A stretch of DNA of 64,000 bases, taken from Chloroflexota bacterium (lineage in GTDB: Bacteria > Chloroflexota > Anaerolineae > Anaerolineales > Anaerolineaceae). The number at the start of each line of letters is the position of its first letter. Positions within the stretch are counted from its first letter, which is position 1. Positions 37,605-46,314 of the stretch are shown piece by piece. The notes under the pieces were generated by a model. The model ran no database searches. It was not told where the DNA came from and saw nothing but the letters and a program-made list of their open reading frames with translations. Location: contig SLTK01000009.1 of NCBI GenBank assembly GCA_004347695.1, positions 935,744 through 999,743 of the forward strand, written 5' to 3'. Both the position numbers and the translations under genes were made by a program.

Positions 37605-38342
37605 TTATTCCCTTTTCAATCCATCTTTCCAAACCAATTCGACGCCAAAAACATTGCCAAAAGATATCGCAGCCTGCTGAACGACCTGCTCCATGGGTGG
37701 GGTCGGCGTTAACAGATCAGCAATTGCAGCCATGCGGACGTCATCCAAGCCACAGGCGACAATTCCCTGCCAGTATTCCATTTGTGGCGCAACATTGAGG
37801 GCAAACCCATGACGGGAAATCCCCCTGGCATCCACTTTAACGCCAATCGATGCAATTTTCCCAGGCTGGGAAGAGACGTCGTCAGCGGAAACCCACACGC
37901 CGGTCAACCCGCTGCGACGTCCAGCCTGGATATCAAATGCAACCAGGGTTTGAATGAGAACTTCCTCCAACCGGCGGATGTAGCCGACATAATCTGCTTG
38001 CGGAAGACGCTCACCTTGCCAATCGGGCGCTGCCAGGCGCAGCAATGGGTAACCGACCAACTGCCCCGGTCCGTGGTAGGTGATGTCGCCGCCGCGGTCC
38101 ACTTCCACCAGCGTGACGCCGGCTTGAGCGCGTTGTTGTTCATCCCACAATACATGATCTCGCCCACCGCGCCGCCCAATGGTAAAGGTATGCGGGTGTT
38201 CCAACAGCAACAGGATCGGAGCTTGCGTCCCACCAGCGATTTCGGCCGCCAGCCGGTTTTGCAAGTCCCAGGTGGCCTGGTATTCAACCTGGCCCAGCCA
38301 AACGACTTCGACAATCTCGCATTGCGGATTCATATTCCCCAT
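37605..38342 (-). CDS. lipB: Octanoyltransferase LipB
   Basis: LipB moves the octanoyl group from acyl-carrier protein to lipoyl domains. The 245-residue protein shows EHPHTFTIGRRGG, DRGGDITYHGPGQLVGYPLL, the catalytic Lys in KIASIGVKVD and the catalytic Cys in IVACGLDDV. Two close starts, 38342 and 38333, are possible. It is coupled by a four-base gap to the CruF-like gene. Confidence 0.95.
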   Translation of the reverse strand: MGNMNPQCEIVEVVWLGQVEYQATWDLQNRLAAEIAGGTQAPILLLLEHPHTFTIGRRGGRDHVLWDEQQRAQAGVTLVEVDRGGDITYHGPGQLVGYPLLRLAAPDWQGERLPQADYVGYIRRLEEVLIQTLVAFDIQAGRRSGLTGVWVSADDVSSQPGKIASIGVKVDARGISRHGFALNVAPQMEYWQGIVACGLDDVRMAAIADLLTPTPPMEQVVQQAAISFGNVFGVELVWKDGLKRE

Positions 38343-38435
38343 TTTAGCTGATTAAAGATATTCTTCAGCGAGGAATAATGCTTGCAGATGAGGTCAATCC
38401 ACCTGCCAACCCAACAAATCGATTGGCATTTTGTG

Positions 38436-38513
38436 GGCGGACCCGTGTGTCCGCCCAACATGTGAATGTCCACCTACCTGAAAACCAGGGGCGACACGTG
38501 GGTCGACCCCTAC
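38436..38513. repeat. Left copy of 78-bp repeat flanking the RAYT gene
   Basis: This 78-base element begins GGCGGACCCGTGTGTCCGCC, a hairpin, and ends with a GTCGAC-rich half. It is repeated in the same orientation at 39239-39316 with two mismatches. It overlaps the last codon of the transposase gene. Confidence 0.85.
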
Positions 38514-39076
38514 TTCGTTAAATTATTTGGATTTTCCTGATCCTCTTCCCATTGTTGTGGGTTGGACTGGATGTAAAAATATATTCGCTCATAATCAACG
38601 TCGTTTCGAATTATATGCTCATAATAATTGCGTTGCCACAACCTATTATCAAACGGTTCCCACCCAGATCGTTTTACCTGACGAATATATTCATTCGTCG
38701 TCATGGTCTTGAACCATTGTATTACCTGACTGAGGGTCTGTGAATTATCTCCATTTCCATAAACCGGGACGATTTCAACTACTTCGTCGTCAATTCTGGC
38801 ATTAGAAAGGTGATTCGTTGTAAATTCAATGATGCCATGAAAATGATTAGGCATTATGATGTACTCTCGAGGTTTGACCTTTAAAAATTTTTCTGCCAAC
38901 ATATACCACCAACGTTCCACCATTTTTTCGGCCGGAAATAAACTGACCTCTTCCTGATTCACCTCGCTGAATAATTTTGCACGTCCTTGCGTTACCAATG
39001 TTACAAAATAGACCCCTTCTTGTGAATAATTAAAATATGGTAACCGCAATATCTTGCGCGTCTTGTTATCAGGCAT
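38510..39076 (-). mobile_element. RAYT (REP-associated tyrosine transposase)
   Basis: The 188-residue protein is a Y1/HUH-type transposase: the metal-binding HUH motif is IIMPNHFHGIIEF near residue 70, and a candidate catalytic Tyr lies in a C-terminal RNYYEHIIRN segment. The family processes single-stranded palindromic REP elements. I chose the ATG at 39076, preceded by AAGGGG; the frame is open to 39223 but that part is repeat DNA. Copies of a hairpin-bearing repeat flank the gene. Confidence 0.88.
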
Positions 39077-39238
39077 TTTCACCCCTTGCTTACACTGATC
39101 GGAAATTGTAAAAGAGCACATGTACAGTAACATTTTATAATAGAATCTGGCAAGCAACCTATTGGACCAAGTTTGGCCGTCCAAAGGCCTGTGTTGACAG
39201 ATTGGGTGACCTCTACGAATCAATTGGTATTTCGTAGG

Positions 39239-39316
39239 GGCGGACCCGTGTGTCCGCCCAACATGTGAATGTCCACCTACCTGAAAACCAGGGTCGACAC
39301 GTAGGTCGACCCCTAC
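39239..39316. repeat. Right copy of the 78-bp RAYT-flanking repeat
   Basis: The element matches the left copy at 76 of 78 positions. An 18-base direct repeat, CTACGAATCAATTGG(T/C)AT, borders it on both sides at 39213-39230 and 39313-39330. A GGGCGGAC/GTCCGCCC hairpin lies at its start. Confidence 0.85.
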
Positions 39317-39360
39317 GAATCAATTGGCATGTTAGAAGACGTAGAGCTACTTGGTTCCGT

Positions 39361-40302
39361 TTATAAACGGCGCAGCGGGGGCAGTTCGGCAATACCCTGA
39401 AACAGGTCGTGCTCCACCTTGCCGTCCGGTGAGGGAACGGCCCGCATATAGATTTCCTTGGAAGCAAGCATGCGCCTCAGCCAGGCAAATACTCCGCCTG
39501 TCAATGAACTGGCCGATTGGCTGGCATGACAGGCTGCCGCTTCGTCGCGAATATCCGCGACGGCCCGGTAATCGATCACCGCATCGGTTGGGAAGTCCAC
39601 CTCAGCAATGGCAGCCAGATCGATATCCTTGTTTTTGCCGAACTTATGCGGATCATGGCCCAATAAACGCATAATGCGCATCATCAGGCGCATGAATTTA
39701 CGCGGGATGGTCTGGTAATATAGTTTATTCGGCATGAAGGCGGGTAAATCCCGCAAATTTGCCGCAGTTGGATCGCCCGCGAGGCTAAAAGCATGTACAG
39801 TTGCCTGGTGAATGGCAATGTGATCCGGATGGTGGTAGCCGCCAATCGGATCGAAGGTGACCACCACCAACGGTTTGAGTTGACGAATGTGCCGGGCAAT
39901 CTCTTCAGCTACCCGTACGCACGGCTGGGCAACCAGCGCCCTTTCATGATGGTTGTCCGGCGAGCCGGGCATGCCGGAATCGCGGTAATCCAGGAAAAAG
40001 ACCTGTCGCAGTCCGAGTTTGCCTGCAGCACAGCGTAGTTCTGCTTCGCGCCGTTCGGCGATGGAATCGTAACCTTGAAGCATGGCTGGGTCCACGTCGC
40101 CGGCTTCACCGCGCGTCGCGCAGATCAAATAGGTGTCCACGCCACGGCGTGCGTAATAGGCAATGGTTCCGCCCATGCCAAAAGTTTCATCATCCGGGTG
40201 CGCCAGAACCGCCAACAGAACCGGTCGTTTCTTCTCCGGCAAGGAATTATCCGCAGAAATTGACTGAATGGTCGCACTCGCCGGCTGTGTTGAAGCAGTC
40301 AT
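39361..40302 (-). CDS. PIG-L family deacetylase
   Basis: The 313-residue zinc-dependent N-acetyl-sugar deacetylase has the motifs AHPDDETFGMGG near residue 34 and HHPDHIAIHQAT near 156. The family includes MshB-like and LmbE-like enzymes that act on N-acetylglucosaminyl groups of thiols or lipids. GGAG lies nine bases before the ATG. It is 25 bp downstream of the MoeZ-like gene. Confidence 0.88.
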   Translation of the reverse strand: MTASTQPASATIQSISADNSLPEKKRPVLLAVLAHPDDETFGMGGTIAYYARRGVDTYLICATRGEAGDVDPAMLQGYDSIAERREAELRCAAGKLGLRQVFFLDYRDSGMPGSPDNHHERALVAQPCVRVAEEIARHIRQLKPLVVVTFDPIGGYHHPDHIAIHQATVHAFSLAGDPTAANLRDLPAFMPNKLYYQTIPRKFMRLMMRIMRLLGHDPHKFGKNKDIDLAAIAEVDFPTDAVIDYRAVADIRDEAAACHASQSASSLTGGVFAWLRRMLASKEIYMRAVPSPDGKVEHDLFQGIAELPPLRRL

Positions 40303-40327
40303 GAGGAAGTCTCCGATTCCATGTCGC

Positions 40328-41485
40328 TTAGTATTGGTACATGTCCGGATCGAACTGTTCAGCCCAGGCGTTTATTCCGCCAAACAGGTTGTAAACATGG
40401 CTGAAGCCGGCGGCTGAAAGCTGATGAACGCCGCGCGCCGAACGAACGCCGGTACGGCAGAAGAGGACGTATGTTTTGGTTGGGTCGAGTTCCTTGAACC
40501 GCTGGTTTAAGCGTTCCAAAGGGATGTTCACCGCATTCGGCAATGCAGAAATTTCCAATTCAACCGGGTCGCGCACATCCACCAGTTGAAGCGGCTGGCC
40601 GCGGTTAATCCAATCCGCCAGAGTTACCGGGTCCAGGTCGCGGCCTTCGCCCGCCAGGCCGTCGTTAACCACACGGGTCGGTACGCCGCAAAATTCCTCG
40701 TAATCGATCAGGTGGGTGATCTCCGGGTTGGGACCGCAAACCTTACAGTTCGGGTTCTTGCGCAAGTTGACGATTTGCTGACTCATGGAGAGCGCATCAT
40801 ACAGCAGCAATTTACCAATCAACGGCTCCCCGATCCCAAGGATCAATTTGATCACCTCTGTCGCCTGAATGGTGCCGATGGTGCCTGGCAATACGCCAAA
40901 CACGCCGGCGTCGCCGCAGGCCGGTACGCTGCCGGGCGGCGGCGGGGTTGGGAACAGACAGCGGTAACAGGGTCCAATCCGGGCGTCGAACACGCTCACC
41001 TGGCCCTCGAACCTAAAAATGGAGGCATACACGAACGGTTTACCGGTGAAAACAGCCAGGTCATTGAGCAGATAGCGCGTGGGGAAATTATCGGTTCCAT
41101 CCACCAGAATATCGTAACCGGCAGCGATGCGTTCGGCGTTTTCAGAGGTAAAGACCTCGTTGTAAGCGTCCACCTGGATGTACGGGTTCAAGCCGGTCAG
41201 GCGCTGGCGCGCCGATTCGACCTTCAATTTGCCGATTGCCTGGGTGGAGTGCAGCACCTGGCGTTGCAAGTTAGAGTTGTCAACCACGTCGTAGTCGATG
41301 ATGCCGATGCGCCCGACCCCGGCGGCTGCCAGGTAGAGGGTCACCGGCGACCCCAAACCACCAGTGCCAACCACCAGTACCGAAGCATTTTTTAGTTTGC
41401 GCTGGCCCTCCAATCCCACTTCGGGGATCAGCAAATGCCGCGAGTAACGCAAAAGCTCTTCTTGTGAAAGATTCGGAAGTGTCAT
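40328..41485 (-). CDS. ThiF/MoeB-type adenylyltransferase with rhodanese domain (MoeZ-like)
   Basis: The E1-like domain activates the C-terminus of a ubiquitin-like sulfur carrier: VVGTGGLGSPVTLYLAAAG is the ATP loop, DGTDNFPTRYLLND the acceptor region, and CYRC and CKVC bind zinc. The C-terminal rhodanese domain has the persulfide Cys in FCRTGVRSA. I chose the ATG at 41485, preceded by GGAGG; the longer open frame is not coding. MoeB/MoeZ proteins serve molybdopterin, thiamine or cysteine sulfur transfer; which one is not decidable here. Confidence 0.92.
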   Translation of the reverse strand: MTLPNLSQEELLRYSRHLLIPEVGLEGQRKLKNASVLVVGTGGLGSPVTLYLAAAGVGRIGIIDYDVVDNSNLQRQVLHSTQAIGKLKVESARQRLTGLNPYIQVDAYNEVFTSENAERIAAGYDILVDGTDNFPTRYLLNDLAVFTGKPFVYASIFRFEGQVSVFDARIGPCYRCLFPTPPPPGSVPACGDAGVFGVLPGTIGTIQATEVIKLILGIGEPLIGKLLLYDALSMSQQIVNLRKNPNCKVCGPNPEITHLIDYEEFCGVPTRVVNDGLAGEGRDLDPVTLADWINRGQPLQLVDVRDPVELEISALPNAVNIPLERLNQRFKELDPTKTYVLFCRTGVRSARGVHQLSAAGFSHVYNLFGGINAWAEQFDPDMYQY

Positions 41486-41663
41486 ATGTCCTCCGGGACA
41501 AGAGCAATCATACCAAAACACGAGGGCGAAAACAAATGATTGCGGGCACCGCGAAAGCGAAGGGAAGGCTTCCCATCGGCAGGAGCGGTTGGTCGCAGAG
41601 CGACCGGCGCGATTAAAGATCGACCAGAGGCGTTTGCTTAGAACATTCAACATTTACGAATGG

Positions 41664-41691
41664 CGCAGATCGCTTCGTTCCTCGCGATGAC
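41664..41691. repeat. GTCATTGCGAGGA-type dispersed repeat fragment
   Basis: The minus strand reads GTCATCGCGAGGAACGAAGC followed by GATCTGCG, a form of the repeat whose longer copy lies at 49112-49227. Only one terminal half is present here. Confidence 0.6.
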
Positions 41692-41977
41692 AATAAAAAC
41701 CGGCGCTTTCACCCACAGGGCGCAAAAACCGCGAAACAGGAACGCACCCTGTCAGCTCCCGAAGGTTGAGTTGAAGGGCAGGAAGGGGTAAAAAATTAAG
41801 AAGTATCTTTGTGGCCCTTTCAACCCAACAACTTTGATGAATACACTTGGAACAATTAAGAATGTCGAGTTTTGGGCTGCGAGGGAAAATATTGATCAGG
41901 AAATGCTGGCACGCCCTCAATCCGACCAGTGAAATCTTCTGCGCCTAAACCTGGCCTTCAAAAATAATCGATAATGT

Positions 41978-41983
41978 TACAAT
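41978..41983 (+). promoter_or_regulatory. -10 element placing transcription start at the ATG
   Basis: TACAAT at 41978-41983 has its last base seven bases before the ATG at 41990, so the predicted first transcribed base is the A of the start codon. No ribosome-binding site lies upstream. This suggests a leaderless message. Confidence 0.45.
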
Positions 41984-41989
41984 CTATTC

Positions 41990-44647
41990 ATGCATGTGAT
42001 TCTCACGCATGAACAGGCCGACTTTGACGCTCTCGCTGCGTTGTTGGCTGCCCGCATCTTAAACGAACGTGCGCTGGCAGTGCTGCCGCGCAGGGTCAAC
42101 CGCAATGTGCGTGCCTTCCTCAACCTGTACGGCGCAGAATTACCCTTCGTCGAAGCCCGCGACCTGCCGTCCGAAACGATCGAAACCATTACCCTGGTTG
42201 ACACCCAATCGCTCATCACTCTCAAAGGCCAAACAAAAAAGACCAAAGTGCATGTCGTCGACCACCATCAGTTGCGTCCCGATCTGCCTGGTGATTGGAC
42301 CGTCGTCAACGACCAGCTTGGCGCCTGTACCACCATCCTGGCGGAAGACATTCGTGATCACAACGGACCTTTGAATGTCCTGCAAGCCACCACTCTACTG
42401 CTTGGCATTTACGAAGATACTGGCTCGCTGACCTATATCAGTACCACCGCGCGCGACGCGCGGACAGTGGCTTACCTGCTCGACCAGGGCGCCAGCCTGC
42501 GGATTGCCGGCGAATTTCTCAACCCGCCGCTGTCAGAAGAACAGCGTGAGATTTACAATTCGCTGCTGCAATCGGCTGAGACGGTCAATATTCACGGGCA
42601 GAGCATCGTAATCTCAACCGCAGAAGCGCCCAGCCTGAACGAAGAAATCTCGAGTATTGCGCACAAGCTGCGCGATTTGCTCGACCCGGACGCGCTTTTC
42701 TTGCTGGTAGGGACTGCTGAAGGGGTTCGTCTGGTTGCCCGCTCCACGACTGATCGGGTCAACGTTGCCGAAGTGGCGACCCGCTTTGGCGGCGGGGGGC
42801 ATGACCGCGCCTCGGCTGCGCTGGTGCGCCAGCAAATATCAGAACCAACCGTGCCAGTGCCGCTGGAAGCTGCTTACCAAAAATTATTGGCGCTGCTGCC
42901 GGAAATCGTCGAGCCGGCATTGACCGTTGGGCGAATCATGTCGCGCGGTGCGCGTGTTCTAACGCCGGAAACCCCGGCGCAGGACGCCGGTAAATTAATG
43001 CAGCGTTACGGCTACGAAGGCTACCCGGTGGTCAAAGACGGCAGAGTCCTCGGCTTGTTGACGCGCCGCGCGGTTGACCGGGCGCTGTCGCATCGTTTGA
43101 ACCTGCCGGCGGCCAGTTTGATGGAAGCAGGAGAGATCACCGTCACCCCAAAAGACACCATCGAGCACCTGCAGCGTTTAATGGCGGATAGCGGCTGGGG
43201 CCAGGTGCCTGTAGTCGCGCCGGAAGACGGACATATCATTGGCATCGTCACCCGCACCGATCTATTAAAAACCATCGGCGGTGGCGAAGCGCTGCTTGCC
43301 GAGCAAAACAACCTGGCCGAGCGGCTGGAAGCAGCCCTGCCGCCGGTCTGGATTAAGTTCTTGAAGTTGATTGCGGAGCAAGCTTCCAACCAGCACTTGC
43401 CCATTTACATTGTTGGCGGGTTCGTACGCGACCTGATCATCAACCGGCCGAGTATGGACTTTGACATTGTGGTCGAGGGGGATGCCATTCAACTGGCGCG
43501 TTCGCTGGAAAAGTTATTTGGCGGACGGGTAGCCAGTCACAGCCGCTTTGGTACCGCCAAATGGCAAATTAGTGAGGTCAAAAATTCTCTGGCCCGGCGT
43601 TTCTCGACCGATGCAGAAAAAGATGCGCTGGACCTGCCCGATACGTTGGATTTCATCAGCGCGCGCACTGAATTTTATAATTACCCAACTGCCCTGCCAA
43701 CCGTAGAACGCGGCAGCATCAAGCTCGACCTGCACCGGCGAGATTTCACAATCAACACCCTGGCGCTGCGGTTGGATGGCCGGCATTACGGGAATTTATA
43801 CGATTACTGGGGCGGCTTGAACGATTTACAAAAAGGACTTGTGCGGGTTTTGCATTCGCTCTCTTTTGTGGATGACCCGACCCGCATGCTCCGGGCGGTG
43901 CGTTTTGAACAGCGTTTTGGTTTCGTAATCGAGGCCCGAACAGAACAATTGATGGATGAAGCACATGACCTGCTCAAACAAGTCTCCGGCGACCGCCTGC
44001 GTCACGAGCTGGATTTATTGATGGCAGAGGAACACCCGGAAAACGGCTTTGCCCGCCTGGCGGCCATCGGGTTGCTGCGCGCCATCCACCCCTTACTCGA
44101 CTGGAAAACCGAGTACGCCCCTGAAATTCTGACTGTCCTCAAGCAACCCCTCCGACAGGGCTGGGAGCTGCCTGAGACGCTGGGGGCGACCCCGGTTCGA
44201 CGGGCGCTGGCTTACCTGATCTGGTTTGGGCATTTCCCCGAAGAAGTCGGACAGAGTATTGCCAACCGGCTGCGCTTGTCGCACCAGTTGCTCACTGCCA
44301 TTCACGATGTCGGGCATTATCTTCCCAGCCTGCCTGAATTGGTTGACCGCAATCCAAGCCGGATCGTATCCGTGCTGGACGAAGTTTCTCTGCCTGTTCT
44401 GTATGCGATTTATGAGTTATGCCCATCCCCGCCGCTGCGTAATATCGTCAATCAATACGTTACCCGCTGGCGCCACGTCCAACCCACCGTCGATGGGTAT
44501 GCCTTGCTTTCACTGGGTCTTGAACCGGGGCCGGCGTACCGCCAGATCCTCTGGTCGCTAAGGGCAGCCTGGTTGGATGGCAAGGTGAATTCCAGCGATC
44601 AGGAGGCTGCCCTGTTGCAGCAAATGCTTCAGACCTTCAAGATATAA
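41990..44647 (+). CDS. DHH-CBS-tRNA nucleotidyltransferase fusion
   Basis: The 885-residue protein joins three modules. A DHH/DHHA1 phosphoesterase-like domain at 1-310 has HEQADFDALAAL and VVDHHQL. Two CBS domains follow at about 310-430. The class II nucleotidyltransferase head and neck (from about 465) have IVGGFVRDLIINRPSMDFD with the catalytic Asp pair, DLHRRDFTINTLALRL and DDPTRMLRAVRFEQRFG. Long forms of this type occur as A-adding or CCA-adding enzymes. The tRNA genes in this window lack CCA, which fits. Whether it adds A only or CCA is not decided. Confidence 0.92.
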   Translation: MHVILTHEQADFDALAALLAARILNERALAVLPRRVNRNVRAFLNLYGAELPFVEARDLPSETIETITLVDTQSLITLKGQTKKTKVHVVDHHQLRPDLPGDWTVVNDQLGACTTILAEDIRDHNGPLNVLQATTLLLGIYEDTGSLTYISTTARDARTVAYLLDQGASLRIAGEFLNPPLSEEQREIYNSLLQSAETVNIHGQSIVISTAEAPSLNEEISSIAHKLRDLLDPDALFLLVGTAEGVRLVARSTTDRVNVAEVATRFGGGGHDRASAALVRQQISEPTVPVPLEAAYQKLLALLPEIVEPALTVGRIMSRGARVLTPETPAQDAGKLMQRYGYEGYPVVKDGRVLGLLTRRAVDRALSHRLNLPAASLMEAGEITVTPKDTIEHLQRLMADSGWGQVPVVAPEDGHIIGIVTRTDLLKTIGGGEALLAEQNNLAERLEAALPPVWIKFLKLIAEQASNQHLPIYIVGGFVRDLIINRPSMDFDIVVEGDAIQLARSLEKLFGGRVASHSRFGTAKWQISEVKNSLARRFSTDAEKDALDLPDTLDFISARTEFYNYPTALPTVERGSIKLDLHRRDFTINTLALRLDGRHYGNLYDYWGGLNDLQKGLVRVLHSLSFVDDPTRMLRAVRFEQRFGFVIEARTEQLMDEAHDLLKQVSGDRLRHELDLLMAEEHPENGFARLAAIGLLRAIHPLLDWKTEYAPEILTVLKQPLRQGWELPETLGATPVRRALAYLIWFGHFPEEVGQSIANRLRLSHQLLTAIHDVGHYLPSLPELVDRNPSRIVSVLDEVSLPVLYAIYELCPSPPLRNIVNQYVTRWRHVQPTVDGYALLSLGLEPGPAYRQILWSLRAAWLDGKVNSSDQEAALLQQMLQTFKI

Positions 44648-44662
44648 TGGTGCAAAGGGCTT

Positions 44663-45187
44663 ATGGATACTGATTTGATTCCCGATCTAGTACAGCAGCT
44701 CACCATCCGTCAGGCAAAATTCGAAGATCTTCCTGCCATGGAATGGGAGGGGGAATTTAAGCACTTTCGCAACCTTTATTCTGATGCCTTCCGCCGGTCG
44801 CAGCAGCAGTTAAGTCAGATTTGGCTGGCCGAGTTACCCGATCAAGGCCTGGTCGGGCAGGTTTTACTGCAATTGAACTGCGACCGCCCCGAGCTGGCTA
44901 ACGGGGCAGATCGGGCTTATTTGTACGGTTTCCGCGTCCGGCCTGCTTTTCGCGGAATGGGTTTTGGAACGCGTATCGTCAACCATGTGGAAAACGATCT
45001 CCGCTGGCGCGGTTTTTCATGGCTGACGCTCAATGTGGCGGTCAATAACCCGCTGGCGCGCAGTTTGTACAACCGGCTCGGCTTCGTGGTGGTTGCCCAC
45101 GAACCTGGAATCTGGTCCTACATTGACCATAACGGACGCCGGCAGTGGGTCGAAGAACCCGCCTGGCGCATGGAAAAGCATCTTTAG
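44663..45187 (+). CDS. GNAT-family N-acetyltransferase
   Basis: The 174-residue protein has the acetyl-CoA loop RVRPAFRGMGFGTRIVNHVE near residue 92 and the NPLARSLYNRLGF segment near 130. The acceptor is not known. It lies 15 bp after the nucleotidyltransferase, with AAGGG before the ATG and a TATAAT at the end of the preceding gene that could give it a separate promoter. Confidence 0.88.
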   Translation: MDTDLIPDLVQQLTIRQAKFEDLPAMEWEGEFKHFRNLYSDAFRRSQQQLSQIWLAELPDQGLVGQVLLQLNCDRPELANGADRAYLYGFRVRPAFRGMGFGTRIVNHVENDLRWRGFSWLTLNVAVNNPLARSLYNRLGFVVVAHEPGIWSYIDHNGRRQWVEEPAWRMEKHL

Positions 45188-45190
45188 CGA

Positions 45191-45742
45191 TCAGGGCGTG
45201 AGCAATTTATCGAACAGGTCTGACCCATGCAGCCCTGCATCCAACGCCGCCTGCCCGGTGCTGGTTTGAAACCACAGGCTGATGATTTCGCCGAAATTCG
45301 TGGTGAAATTGATCTGGATGTAACCGCTTTGCGTCCCAACCAGTGTGTTGGCCGGGATATCCTGGACGAAATTGATAATCCCTTCCGTCAGTTCGCCCAG
45401 GGTCTGCCTGTCCTCGATATCCGTAACCGGTACTTTGAAATATAAATCGGTCTGCATGGCAAGAAAACGCGCTACGCTGCCATCTACAAGGACGCAATTT
45501 TCACCATACGCGGCAGCGTTGACCTCTGCCGCCAATACCTCCTGTTTTTCCAGGCGCTGCTGCAATTTGGCGCTGAGCTCCGGCAACGGTTGAGTCGCCC
45601 AAACATACGCACATTGCGTATCATCGATCGCTGCCTGGCTGGGGTTGAACATGTCCGCCAACCCCTGCAAATTGCCGGTGAAATATAAAATAGCCAGCCC
45701 CGCCAGCACCAGAACTGCTAAAAATAAAATAAATTTTCTCAT
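45191..45742 (-). CDS. Membrane-anchored protein of unknown function
   Basis: The 183-residue protein has one N-terminal helix at about 4-22 and an extracytoplasmic alpha/beta domain with two Cys (CAYVWAT and NCVLVDG). No family is recognised. The ATG at 45742 has AAAGGA upstream and overlaps the stop of the methyltransferase gene in TAATG, so translation is coupled. It is the last gene of the three-gene unit headed by the selenoprotein candidate. Confidence 0.65.
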   Translation of the reverse strand: MRKFILFLAVLVLAGLAILYFTGNLQGLADMFNPSQAAIDDTQCAYVWATQPLPELSAKLQQRLEKQEVLAAEVNAAAYGENCVLVDGSVARFLAMQTDLYFKVPVTDIEDRQTLGELTEGIINFVQDIPANTLVGTQSGYIQINFTTNFGEIISLWFQTSTGQAALDAGLHGSDLFDKLLTP

Positions 45743-46314
45743 TATCCTTTTTGCTCGAACCACAACCAGACCGATGGTCTACGGGCGCCCTCCTGCCCAT
45801 TCACACGCTGCCGCAGCTCAAGTATCCCTCCCATTTCGTTGATATCGTCTTCTGTCAATCCGTGCCCCTGGTTGCTGCCCACCTCGCGGCAGTGCCCATA
45901 GATCATCCAGATACCGCCAGGCGCCAACAGGCGTTTCAGGTTCTTCTGGTAAGCTTTGCGGCCGTCCTGACTTAGTTGGTGGTAACAGCCAATGTCCAAA
46001 ACGTAATTATATTCATCCTGTACCCCTGTCAAGCGAGTGACATCGTCAACCCGCACGTCCGCCGTTAACCCGGCAGATCGCAATCGTTTGCGCGCCGTTT
46101 GAACAGCCAGCCGCGAAAAATCGACTCCAACAACCTGCCAGCCATGCTGCGCCAGATAGAGCAGGTTGGTCCCGGTACCGCAACCCAGATCGAGCGCTCG
46201 CCCGGGAGAATGACTGCCTACAAATGTTTCCACCTCCGGCGGTACGATGCCGGTGTCCCAGCGGGGTTTACCCAGCAGGTAGCGCAGGTTGAATTCAAGC
46301 CGCTTCATGCCCAT
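45742..46314 (-). CDS. Class I SAM-dependent methyltransferase
   Basis: The 190-residue protein has the SAM motif ALDLGCGTGTNLLYLAQHGW near residue 40, the acidic VVGVDFS and DIGCYHQLS regions, and a TPMT/UbiE-like layout. Three ATGs lie close together (46317, 46314, 46308); each overlaps or abuts the stop codon of the upstream thioredoxin-like gene. The substrate is unknown. Confidence 0.82.
   Translation of the reverse strand: MGMKRLEFNLRYLLGKPRWDTGIVPPEVETFVGSHSPGRALDLGCGTGTNLLYLAQHGWQVVGVDFSRLAVQTARKRLRSAGLTADVRVDDVTRLTGVQDEYNYVLDIGCYHQLSQDGRKAYQKNLKRLLAPGGIWMIYGHCREVGSNQGHGLTEDDINEMGGILELRQRVNGQEGARRPSVWLWFEQKG

Larger units (their letters stand above)
41486..41989. other. Intergenic region with dispersed repeat fragment
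   Basis: About 500 bases hold no convincing gene. An open frame on the minus strand translates a known type of dispersed repeat (see 41664-41691). The last 20 bases carry a -10 element for the next gene. Confidence 0.6.

Noticed and set aside
41654..41920. Minus-strand open frame of 88 codons
   Set aside because: It ends in CHREERSDLRHS, the usual translation of the GTCATTGCGAGGA repeat, and has no ribosome-binding site.
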